7,262 bases of DNA from CAYFJO01 sp964343305 (GCA_964343305.1 CAYFJO010000522.1:1-7262), one strand, 5' to 3'. Positions 1 through 6,714 are shown, counted from the stretch's first letter. The notes: generated from the letters alone by a model not told the origin. Numbers and translations: made by a program.

Positions 1-26
1 CCTGCCGGCTCGGCGTTAAACGACGT

Positions 27-273
27 ATGCGGACATTACTAACTGGCCGTGGTATCTCTCGAGATTTCGATGAACAACTGCAATATCAATACGTCGAACG
101 ACTGTTGGTCAACGCCGTTTGGCTGGTGCGGCTGCGATGGGTGGCTGTGGTGGGTCAACCTGACACTTGCGGCCGTGGTGTTGCCGGCGACATGGAGGTG
201 GATCCTGATCGTGATCGCCGTCGCTTGTTTGGCTGGGCTATTTATCACACATGTTCCAATGGCAGAAACTTGA
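27..273 (+). pseudogene. Truncated, frameshifted N-terminus of a RegB-like sensor histidine kinase
   Basis: Seen: the frame starting at ATG 27 encodes a peptide containing LLVNAVWLVRLRWVAVVGQ, ending at codon 156-158. The frame then loses sense. One base over, from 160, LTLAAVVLP and a hydrophobic stretch WILIVIAVACLAGLF continue until TGA at 271-273. Dropping one C from the CC at 159-160 joins them into one sequence with two membrane-spanning segments. Known: RegB/PrrB-type kinases have an N-terminal RLRW-A-(V/I)-(A/V)-GQ segment leading into the first of several membrane helices. Inferred: this is the start of such a redox-type kinase, with all later helices and the HisKA/ATPase domains missing. 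The first frame is open to the left edge (position 3), and no Shine-Dalgarno precedes ATG 27, so the true start is uncertain. The alternative, a small one-helix membrane protein from ATG 70, explains less of the sequence. Family assignment rests on a short motif. Confidence 0.5.
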
Positions 274-360
274 AGTTCTTCAGTGCGCGAGATCGCTGCG
301 GGTGCCGATTTGGACGAAGCAATTGTCCCGGCTCACGCTCAATATAAGGATTGGGAAACG

Positions 361-1254
361 ATGCACATCGCGGTCACGGGAGCGAGCGGACTGGTTGGCT
401 CGGAATTGATTCCGTTGTTGACCGCCGGGGGACATCAAGTGACGCGGATTGTTCGCGGTGACGCGGGTGACGATGAAGTGCGTTGGGATCCGGCGGCCGA
501 GTCGTTCGACGCCTCGCCGTTGAAGGGTGTCGATGCGGTGGTTCATCTCGCCGGCGAAAACGTCGGAGGCGGTCGTTGGACTGGCGCGATGAAACAACGG
601 ATTCGCGATAGCCGAGTTGGCGGAACGCGAGTTCTTTGTGAAGGGTTGGCTCGAATGCAATCGCCGCCAAAGGTGCTCGTCGCGGCGTCGGCGATCGGTT
701 TCTACGGAAATCGCGGCGATGAATGGGTGGACGAATCGAGCACGGCAGGCGGAGGATTCCTGAGCGAAGTTTGCCAAGAGTGGGAAGCCGCGATGCAGCC
801 AGCAAAGGATGCAGGGATCCGGGTCGTTCAATTGCGCATCGGCGTCGTGCTGAGTCCCAGCGGTGGCGGATTGTCGAAGATGCTCACGCCGTTCAAACTC
901 TGCGCTGGAGGCGTCATTGGCAATGGCCGGCAATACTGGAGTTGGATTTCGATCGACGACGCGGCGGGGGCGATTCACCACGCGTTGATGACGGAGTCGC
1001 TGAGCGGTCCGGTCAACGCCGTCGCACCGAATCCGGCAACGAACCGAGAGTTCACCAAAACGCTCGGCCGAGTCCTACGTCGGCCCACGATCTTTCCGAT
1101 GCCAGCATTCATGGCGAAGTTGATGTTGGGTGAAATGGCGGAAGATTTGTTGCTGTCCAGCACGCGCGTGGAGCCGAAAAAATTGCAAGACACTGGCTAC
1201 GAGTTCCGGCAACCCACGCTCGAAAAATCGTTGCGCCACGTCCTCGGCGGGTGA
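361..1254 (+). CDS. NAD(P)-dependent epimerase, TIGR01777/YfcH family (SDR39U1-like)
   Basis: This is a 297-residue atypical short-chain dehydrogenase of the extended, epimerase type. The substrate of this family is unknown. Seen: an N-terminal Rossmann fold opens with the nucleotide-binding motif TGASGLVG (residues 6-13). VVHLAGENVGGGRW follows at 60-73 and is typical of the family. The SAIGFYGNRGDEW segment at 110-122 holds the YG-x-x-GD active-site region. LRIGVVLSPSGG (158-169) and SWISIDDAAGAI (194-205) follow. The C-terminal part from about residue 240 (RRPTIFPMPAFMAKLMLGEM) matches the DUF1731 domain that closes this family. The length is normal. ATG 361 is chosen because family homology begins there and TAAGGA lies about 10 bases upstream. 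The frame is nevertheless open back to 274, and those codons resemble the linker found in SRPBCC-epimerase fusions. hemH begins 36 bases downstream on the same strand, so co-transcription is likely. The gene is intact. Confidence 0.93.
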   Translation: MHIAVTGASGLVGSELIPLLTAGGHQVTRIVRGDAGDDEVRWDPAAESFDASPLKGVDAVVHLAGENVGGGRWTGAMKQRIRDSRVGGTRVLCEGLARMQSPPKVLVAASAIGFYGNRGDEWVDESSTAGGGFLSEVCQEWEAAMQPAKDAGIRVVQLRIGVVLSPSGGGLSKMLTPFKLCAGGVIGNGRQYWSWISIDDAAGAIHHALMTESLSGPVNAVAPNPATNREFTKTLGRVLRRPTIFPMPAFMAKLMLGEMAEDLLLSSTRVEPKKLQDTGYEFRQPTLEKSLRHVLGG

Positions 1255-1290
1255 TTGCTCGGCTCCGTGCGTCAAGGTACTCTGTGATCC

Positions 1291-2328
1291 ATGCAAAAAA
1301 CCGAGAAATATGATGCCGTTTTGCTCGTTTCCTTCGGCGGTCCCGAAGGTCCCGACGATGTGATTCCGTTCTTGGAAAACGTGCTCCGCGGCAAGAACGT
1401 ACCGCGCGAGCGAATGCTTGAAGTTGCCGAGCATTACAAGCGTTTTGGCGGCGTCAGTCCGATCAACGGTCAGTGCCGCCAGTTGATTGGCGCGTTGCGC
1501 AGTGAATTGAATTCCAGCGGGCCGGACTTGCCGATCTATTGGGGCAATCGCAACTGGCACCCGATGCTCGCCGATACGCTTCGCCAGATGAAAGAGGACG
1601 GCGTTCAACGGGCACTCGCGTTGATGACGTCGGCATTCAGTTCGTATTCGGGTTGCCGCCAATATCTGGAAGACATCGAACGCGCACGAACGGAAGTTGG
1701 TGATGGTGCTCCGCAAGTCGAAAAACTGCGTGTCTTTTACAACCATCCCGGTTTTGTCGAATCGACTGCCGCACGTGTGCGGGACGCTCTTGCGGAAATC
1801 CCCAAAGACCGACACCAGACAACGCAACTTGCTTACACCGCGCACAGCATCCCGATGGCAATGGCCAATGGATGTGACTACGCCGTTCAATTGAGCGAAG
1901 CGTCACGGCTGGTCACCGAGAATCTTGGCCAGTTCAACAGCGTACTCGTGTACCAAAGCCGCAGCGGCCCACCATCGCAGCCGTGGCTGGAACCCGACAT
2001 TTGCGATTACTTAAAAGAAGTTCACGCAAGCGGCCAGTTTACCGATGTCGTCATCGTGCCGATCGGATTTATCTCCGACCACATAGAAATTCTATTTGAT
2101 CTCGACACCGAAGCTCGACATGTGTGCGACGAATTCGGCCTGAACATGGTGCGGGCAAAAACCGTCGGCACGCATCCGGTTTTTATCAGCATGATTCGCG
2201 AATTGATTTCAGAACGAGTCTGCGGCACCGAGCGCCGATGCCTCGGCGCGATGGGACCAAGCCTCGATGTTTGCCCCGATAGATGCTGTCCATCGGGTCG
2301 GCCAACTCAACGACCATCGGCAACTTGA
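1291..2328 (+). CDS. hemH: Ferrochelatase (HemH/CpfC family), with putative [2Fe-2S] cysteines
   Basis: This enzyme inserts Fe2+ into a porphyrin late in heme synthesis. The substrate is protoporphyrin IX, or coproporphyrin III if the organism uses the coproporphyrin route; sequence alone does not decide. The protein has 345 residues, near the usual length. Seen: the N-terminal LLVSFGGPEGPDDV (11-24), FGGVSPING (52-60), SAFSSYSGCRQY (114-125), YTAHSIP with the catalytic His185, and PIGFISDHIEILFDLD (257-272) with the active-site Glu266. The C-terminus contains Cys311, 317, 328, 332 and 333 in a GPSLDVCPDRCCPSG context. Known: in actinobacterial and some other ferrochelatases, one internal cysteine (the SSYS-x-C position) and three C-terminal ones bind a [2Fe-2S] cluster. 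Inferred: Cys122 plus three of the tail cysteines do so here. No signal peptide or membrane segment is present, so it is cytosolic or peripheral. The Shine-Dalgarno is weak. No other heme gene is in the window. Confidence 0.95.
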   Translation: MQKTEKYDAVLLVSFGGPEGPDDVIPFLENVLRGKNVPRERMLEVAEHYKRFGGVSPINGQCRQLIGALRSELNSSGPDLPIYWGNRNWHPMLADTLRQMKEDGVQRALALMTSAFSSYSGCRQYLEDIERARTEVGDGAPQVEKLRVFYNHPGFVESTAARVRDALAEIPKDRHQTTQLAYTAHSIPMAMANGCDYAVQLSEASRLVTENLGQFNSVLVYQSRSGPPSQPWLEPDICDYLKEVHASGQFTDVVIVPIGFISDHIEILFDLDTEARHVCDEFGLNMVRAKTVGTHPVFISMIRELISERVCGTERRCLGAMGPSLDVCPDRCCPSGRPTQRPSAT

Positions 2329-2505
2329 CGGCAGTTAGTTCGCATAGTCGAGCATACCCATCTACTACAAGTGATACCTCCCGTCACTGCATTCGCGGGT
2401 TTTGTCGGCGGTGGCTTCATCTTTTAGTTCTTGCTTCTCGGCCGTGCCGCGGTCGTGTTCCAAGTTGTGGTCTTCGTCGGCTTGTTCTTTGCCGAACTCC
2501 TGACA
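2329..2505. other. Intergenic region between convergent genes, no convincing gene
   Basis: This is the left part of the 319-base gap between hemH and the convergent sulfatase. I see no complete gene, RNA gene or U-tailed terminator hairpin. The minus strand has an open frame of 46 codons (2502 to the TAG at 2367-2365) encoding a charged peptide that begins QEFGKEQADEDHNLEHDR. It lacks a start codon, and a stop inside the adjacent repeat closes it upstream. It may be the tail of a lost gene, or chance. Plus-strand open frames here run into the repeats and look spurious. Confidence 0.5.
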
Positions 2506-2527
2506 GGGTCTGACCCGGGTCTGACCC
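2506..2527. repeat. Tandem pair of an 11-bp near-palindrome GGGTCTGACCC
   Basis: Two perfect, directly abutting copies of GGGTCTGACCC occupy 2506-2516 and 2517-2527. Each unit is itself a palindrome around a central T (GGGTC-T-GACCC). A diverged third unit, TAGACCTGACCCC, follows at 2528-2540. Such GACCCC-rich units belong to the kind of REP-like palindromic clusters that scatter through bacterial intergenic regions. No transposase is present here. Confidence 0.85.
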
Positions 2528-2528
2528 T

Positions 2529-2617
2529 AGACCTGACCCCATTTCCACTATCATTGACTTTTAACTTTATGCCGCCCAGCGTAGATCAAAAGTTAAAAGT
2601 CAAGACCAGACCCCATT
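2529..2617. repeat. Direct repeats flanking the palindrome (AGACC[T/A]GACCCCATT)
   Basis: AGACCTGACCCCATT at 2529-2543 recurs as AGACCAGACCCCATT at 2603-2617, matching at 14 of 15 positions. The two copies lie in the same orientation on either side of the 15-bp inverted repeat. This gives the whole 2506-2617 block a bounded, element-like structure. The copies could be the ends of one repeat unit or two neighbouring units of an array. Confidence 0.75.
2554..2603. repeat. Perfect 15-bp inverted repeat, possible REP-like hairpin
   Basis: TTGACTTTTAACTTT (2554-2568) is followed after a 20-base loop by its exact reverse complement AAAGTTAAAAGTCAA (2589-2603). As RNA or single-stranded DNA it would form a 15-bp, AT-rich stem. 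It sits between two genes that converge on it, so it could also stop transcription from both sides. It lacks the GC-rich stem and U-run of a classic intrinsic terminator. Its resemblance to REP-type elements mobilised by Y1 (RAYT) transposases is my inference from the surrounding GACCCC repeats. Confidence 0.85.
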
Positions 2618-2647
2618 CTTCATTAAACATCCCTTTCAAATCCGCGT

Positions 2648-4147
2648 TCAACGATTCGTTCCTGCCTTGTTGCGGATTGTCCTGAACTGCTCAGTGAGTT
2701 CCGCAACTTTCGCGGGGTGCTCACTCGCCAGATCATGATTCTGTCCGAGATCACCCTTCAGGTTGTAGAGTTTTCCTGCCGGCTTGCCTGTCATTCGTGG
2801 ACCAATGAGAACCCAGTCTCCTGAGCGCATCGCATAACTGCCGGTTGTGTTGTAGACGAGTGTTTCGTGAGCCTTGTCGGATTCGCTTTTGAGGACGGGA
2901 AGGAGATCGATGGAGTCTTCAGCGGCAGTTTCGGGGAGTTTGTGGTTTGTGATGGCGGCCAGGGTGCGCATCAGGTCGATCTGTGAAACCAAAGCGTGTG
3001 ACTCGCTGCCCGGCCTGACGACACCAGGATAGGTGATGATGAACGGTACACGATGCCCGCCTTCATACACCGAGCGCTTGCGCCCACGCAGGGGCGCTGC
3101 TGACCAGTGACCGAAGCGTTTTCTGAATCCATCTGTGACATGTTCGGGGCCATTGTCCGAGGTGAATACGATAATGGTGTTGTCCGCCTGGCCGCTTTTC
3201 TCCAGCGCCTCCAGCAGTCGGCCAACCGCGTCATCGGTTTCGATGATGTAGTCGCCGTAATGACCGCATTGCGACTTGCCGCGGAACTCCTTGTTGGGGA
3301 TGAGCGGAAGGTGGGGTGAAGGAAAAGAGAAATAGAGGAAAAATGGTTTCCCGCTCTTCGCGCGATTCCTGATGTAATCCACGCCGCGCTGAGTGGTTGT
3401 CGGGATGTTTTCGAAAGGATCCCATCCCGTGACCATGGGGCCGCGTGAATGGCCCCAGCGCACATCTTTCAAGGGTTCCATTTTCGTGCAGTCACCCACG
3501 ATGTCAGGCGCTTTGACGACCTTGTTGTCTTCGATCCAGCAGAAGGGCGGCATGTTGATCACGTCGTCGCCGAAGTAGTGGTCGAAGCCGCTCGCCATGG
3601 GCCCGCCGGGAATTGGCTTGGACCAGTCGAAGGCGGCCGGCGGAAGTGCGGAGCGAAATTGACCCTTGACAGGTGCGACAGGTTTGACCTCAGGATTCTG
3701 GATGGCTTTCCAGTCCCAGCCGAGGTGCCACTTGCCGATGCAGGCGGTGTGGTAGCCCTGCTGCTTGAGCATCTCGGGAAGCGTGAGACTCTCGGGGCTG
3801 ATAACTGGCTGTCCAAATCCCCAGATCACCTTGGTGATGCGCCGCCAGTGATAGCGTCCGGTGAGCAAGGCATAGCGCGACGGCGTACAGATTGAGCACG
3901 AGGAGTGCCCGTCCGTGAACCGCATGCCTTTCGCGGCCAAGCGGTCGATGTTCGGAGTCAGGATCTTCTTGTCCTCATCCGGGTTATAGCAACTGACATC
4001 GGCATAGCCGAGGTCGTCGGCGTAGAGGATGAGAAGATTGGGCGGCTGGGTGTGGGCGGCGTGCGCCGTTGCAGCTATAAGAGCGCAACAGGCAGTGAAA
4101 AGAGCGACGGCGCGGTAGCGCAAACGGATGGAGTGCGACGGGACCAT
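2648..4147 (-). CDS. Secreted sulfatase (arylsulfatase A-like, CTPSR active site)
   Basis: This type I sulfatase hydrolyses sulfate esters, presumably on a polysaccharide outside the cytoplasm; the substrate cannot be read from the sequence. From ATG 4147 it has 499 residues. Seen: a signal peptide (arginine-rich start, hydrophobic AVALFTACCALIAATAHA, likely cut after AHA near residue 30), then NLLILYADDLGY with metal ligands Asp44-Asp45. The formylglycine motif is CTPSR (Cys87), followed by LLTGR. GKWHLG lies at 138-143 (Lys139, His141) and FTSDNGPE at about 329-336 (Asp331, Asn332). The C-terminal subdomain follows. All core residues are present and the frame is intact. Start choice: GTG 4201 (overlapping the upstream TAG by one base) and ATG 4177 are also in frame. 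None has a clear Shine-Dalgarno, and ATG 4147 gives the most normal signal peptide. It is the last gene of the esterase-sulfatase-sulfatase run. Activity needs a formylglycine-generating enzyme encoded elsewhere. Confidence 0.93.
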   Translation of the reverse strand: MVPSHSIRLRYRAVALFTACCALIAATAHAAHTQPPNLLILYADDLGYADVSCYNPDEDKKILTPNIDRLAAKGMRFTDGHSSCSICTPSRYALLTGRYHWRRITKVIWGFGQPVISPESLTLPEMLKQQGYHTACIGKWHLGWDWKAIQNPEVKPVAPVKGQFRSALPPAAFDWSKPIPGGPMASGFDHYFGDDVINMPPFCWIEDNKVVKAPDIVGDCTKMEPLKDVRWGHSRGPMVTGWDPFENIPTTTQRGVDYIRNRAKSGKPFFLYFSFPSPHLPLIPNKEFRGKSQCGHYGDYIIETDDAVGRLLEALEKSGQADNTIIVFTSDNGPEHVTDGFRKRFGHWSAAPLRGRKRSVYEGGHRVPFIITYPGVVRPGSESHALVSQIDLMRTLAAITNHKLPETAAEDSIDLLPVLKSESDKAHETLVYNTTGSYAMRSGDWVLIGPRMTGKPAGKLYNLKGDLGQNHDLASEHPAKVAELTEQFRTIRNKAGTNR

Positions 4148-4200
4148 CGGTGCCTGGGTATTTGCTGACAGAATCATCGATAATTGAATTGTAGTAGCCA

Positions 4201-5689
4201 CTACTTGATCTGACGGGAACGACCTAAGTTACGAAGCTGTTCTTTGGGAGGGGCCTTCTCATTGATCATCAGCGGACGACATTCTTCCCACCATTGATTG
4301 TAAGCCGCTTTCATTTTGCCAAGAACCTCGGGATTTTCGGCGGCGATGTTCTGTTCTTGTCCAGGGTCAGTTGCCAGATCATAAAGCTCCCATCCCTTCG
4401 TCTTTCCATAATGCTTCTCGTAGTTTTTCGTATAGACGATGTGTGTTCGTTTAGCCGTATACCGACATGATCGGCATTTCTCGTGGCCACAGTCCCACGA
4501 TTGTGAAATCAGGGCGTATTTCTTCCAACGGACACCGGAAGAAGTATCCTTATGCCAGTCCGCGATACTTTCCCAGCGGGCACGGTGGGTGAAGATCATG
4601 CGGTCATCATAACGGCTGCGGTTCGTTTCTTCGCCGCGCAAGAGCGGCACCAAACTGATTCCGTCCAGCTTATCCGTTGTTTCCTCAGGCAGCTCACAAC
4701 CTGCGAGCTCGGCCAGTGTCGGAAAGACATCGATGTGAGCGGCCATCTCATCCACCGTCGCCGGTTTCAGAACACCCGGCCAATACCAAAACGAAAAGGC
4801 CCGGGTTCCTCCCCGCCAGCAGGAACTTTTCGCGCCCCGCATTCCTGCGTTATAGCGGTCCATTCCCATTGTCGCCCCATTGTCATTGATGCAGATGATG
4901 AGTGTTTTCTTCGTCAGCTTCAATTCATCCAAATGCTTGAGAAGCAGCCCCAAGTTGTAATCGATATTGGCGATCATCCCGAAAAACGGGCCGATCCCAA
5001 CGGAAAACTCTTTGGGACACCCGAGCGGTGTGTGAGGCGAATAGGTCGCCAGATAGGTGAAAAACGGGACGTCTTTGCTATTTTCGATGAAGGTCATCGC
5101 TTCGTCAAAGAACACGTCCGTGCGAAACCCGCTGGTTTTCTCAGGTTCGCCATTGCGTAGAATCGTTGGGTTATTGTGCGAAACCTGAGAATCCCTTTGG
5201 ACAACGGCGGAAACATCAAACCCTCTTTTCATGCGGAGCATACCCCTCCTTCAAACCCAGATGCCATTTGCCGAAGTGACCGGTCGCATACCCGGCGTCT
5301 TTCAACACTTGAGCAACCGTCGCACTTTTCAGATTCATGTAACGCCAGGGTTTCTTGGTATGCGTTACCCCCGACTTGAATTCATGCATTCCGGTCATCA
5401 GCGCACAACGTGTTGGTGCACATGTCGGACTGACTGAAAAATCCTGAAAACTCACCCCTTCTGACTGCAGCTTGTCGAAGTTGGGGGTTTTGGTCTTGAG
5501 CTTCGGATGCCCATTTCCACCGGTATCGCCGTATCCCTGGTCATCGGTGAGGATCAGGATGATGTTGGGTCGGCCGCCACGTTGGGTCCTGGCAGCGTCC
5601 GCAGTACCGCCGAGAAGCGCCACGAAGCCTGCGGTCAGGCAGAAGCACACCAAGGAGCGGCGGAGGTTGGATCGTGTTGTCATATTCAT
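4201..5689 (-). pseudogene. Secreted sulfatase (CAPTR active site) split by a one-base frameshift
   Basis: Two minus-strand frames make up one sulfatase. The N-terminal frame (5689 down to TGA 5218-5216) has a signal peptide ending near GGTADA, IILILTDDQGYGD with paired aspartates (49-50), the formylglycine motif CAPTR (Cys90) and GKWHLG (140-145). It breaks just after APHE. The C-terminal frame resumes with RGFDVS and runs to TAG 4203-4201. It supplies SPHTP, the metal-site INDNGATMG, WRGGTRAFSFWYWPG and a CGHEKCRSC cysteine cluster. Removing one A from the A4 run (TTTT at 5226-5229 on the plus strand) gives HERGFD, the expected family sequence, and a single 495-residue protein of normal length. 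ATG 5689 is preferred because AGGGAAAG lies just upstream. ATG 5713 overlaps the esterase stop (ATGA) and is possible. As written the product is truncated and inactive, unless the extra base is a sequencing error. Confidence 0.88.
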
Positions 5690-5709
5690 CGTGCTTTCCC
5701 TGATCTGAT

Positions 5710-6633
5710 TCATTTTCTCTTCTTCGGGCGCGAGCGTTCATTGGTTACGATCTCGTCGAGCGCCTTACCCAAAGCACGCCCGAGAGCGATTTGGCCGGGG
5801 CCATCAAAATGAACCATGTCGGGCTTCATAGTAAATCCGACCGTTGAGACCATCTTGCAGTTCTCTATGGCTTCCGGCTTTCCTGAGTCCTGGTCAGCGG
5901 CTTCCATTTGCGCATGCATCGTCTTGAGGGCAGCGAAGCGAGCGGGGACGGGTCCATTTGGAACGATCTGGCCGAAAGCCATCGGGAGTTTCCTGGCTTC
6001 AAGACCGAGATCTTCACAAAGACGGGCGCGGAGATTCCTGAGACTCGTAGCGTAGACGCTGGCGGATTCTTCGCGCTTGGCATCCTGTTCGCCCTGCATC
6101 CAGATGAAGCCCCGGATAACAGGCGTGTGATTCCTGGTTTTCAGAAAACGGAGGCTTCTCTGATAGAGATTGAGCATGCCCTTGTAGTGCCCTCCTCGAT
6201 TGTCGTCCTGGGCGTCTACCCCGGGGTAAAAGTTCGATCCTCGTGCCTTCACCTCAGTCCCGCGCCATTTGCTTCCCGACCAACCGGCGTGCAGAGCTAT
6301 ACCGCTCGCGGCGTACTTGATGAGATAAACAGGGCGCTCCCTGGTAGCCATTTCAAGGGCGAAGCCAATCTCTGGGCCTAAGGAGGGTACTTTCTTCCCG
6401 GTGGTTTTTCCGAGTGTAAGCGGTTCGATGGTTTTGCCACGCACGAAAAAAGCGTTCGGAATGACCTTCGGGATGTCTTCCTTGAGGTCGGCAACGAGTC
6501 CGCAGCCCTGCATGTTGGACTGCCCACTCAAAAGGTAGACATCGATTTCGCCGGCCTCGCCGGCTGTTATGAGGCCGCAGGCGCCTAGCAAGATGATCAA
6601 GATGATGCGGAGCCCTAATACGAATCTTAGCAC
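5710..6633 (-). CDS. Exported SASA-domain carbohydrate esterase (sialate O-acetylesterase-like)
   Basis: This predicted GDSL-like (SGNH-type) esterase removes acetyl or similar ester groups from carbohydrates. It has 307 residues from GTG 6633. Seen: an export signal (LRFVLGLRIILIILLGACG), then YLLSGQSNMQG with the nucleophile Ser39. The mid-domain block FIWMQGEQD (176-184) and the catalytic pair in DMVHFDGPGQIALG (Asp272, His275) follow. This order is typical of the SASA family (PF03629), which includes CE6-type acetyl xylan esterases. Despite the family name, sialic acid is not implied. LGAC at 16-19 could be a lipobox, making it a lipoprotein; cleavage after GEA near residue 28 is the alternative. 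GTG 6633 is chosen over GTG 6675 because a strong AGGAGG lies 8 bases before it and the signal peptide then starts normally. The stop overlaps or closely precedes the frameshifted sulfatase, indicating one operon. The C-terminus is very basic (RSRPKKRK). Confidence 0.88.
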   Translation of the reverse strand: MLRFVLGLRIILIILLGACGLITAGEAGEIDVYLLSGQSNMQGCGLVADLKEDIPKVIPNAFFVRGKTIEPLTLGKTTGKKVPSLGPEIGFALEMATRERPVYLIKYAASGIALHAGWSGSKWRGTEVKARGSNFYPGVDAQDDNRGGHYKGMLNLYQRSLRFLKTRNHTPVIRGFIWMQGEQDAKREESASVYATSLRNLRARLCEDLGLEARKLPMAFGQIVPNGPVPARFAALKTMHAQMEAADQDSGKPEAIENCKMVSTVGFTMKPDMVHFDGPGQIALGRALGKALDEIVTNERSRPKKRK

Positions 6634-6649
6634 TATTTCATCCTCCTCC
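6634..6649 (-). promoter_or_regulatory. Strong Shine-Dalgarno deciding the esterase start
   Basis: On the minus strand GGAGGAGGA (6649-6641) precedes GTG 6633, with AGGAGG 8 bases from the start. This is far better than anything before the upstream in-frame GTG at 6675, and it sets the start. The same stretch reads AGGAGGATGAAATAGTG, so a two-codon ATG-AAA-TAG sits in another frame and its stop overlaps the GTG. Confidence 0.75.
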
Positions 6650-6714
6650 GCTGCTCTCTCAGCGACCAGGTTCACCGGGCACGCGGTCCAAGGCGACTAC
6701 ACTGTGAACAACAA

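Noticed and set aside
70..273. Stand-alone small membrane protein from ATG 70
   Set aside because: Its hydrophobic half is better explained as the continuation, one frame over, of the kinase-like peptide that ends in RLRWVAVVGQ. The first part (CWSTPFGWCGCDGW) reads as a shadow of that frame.
280..981. Long antisense frames inside the epimerase, hemH and sulfatase genes
   Set aside because: They are shadows of strongly supported coding frames and are rich in Arg, Ser and Pro without any domain.
2275..2297. CCCGAT...ATCGGG hairpin as a hemH terminator
   Set aside because: It lies inside the hemH coding end, is only 6 bp, and has no T-run after it.
2431..2685. 84-residue plus-strand open frame
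   Set aside because: Much of it is a translation of the repeat cluster (TGSDPGLTLDLTPF), and it runs into the 3' end of the convergent sulfatase gene.
5216..5241. Programmed frameshift in the sulfatase
   Set aside because: The shift needed is +1, which is rare. The A4 run is not a known +1 slippery site, the AGGAGG is too far upstream for a prfB-like mechanism, and no homologue known to me uses one.
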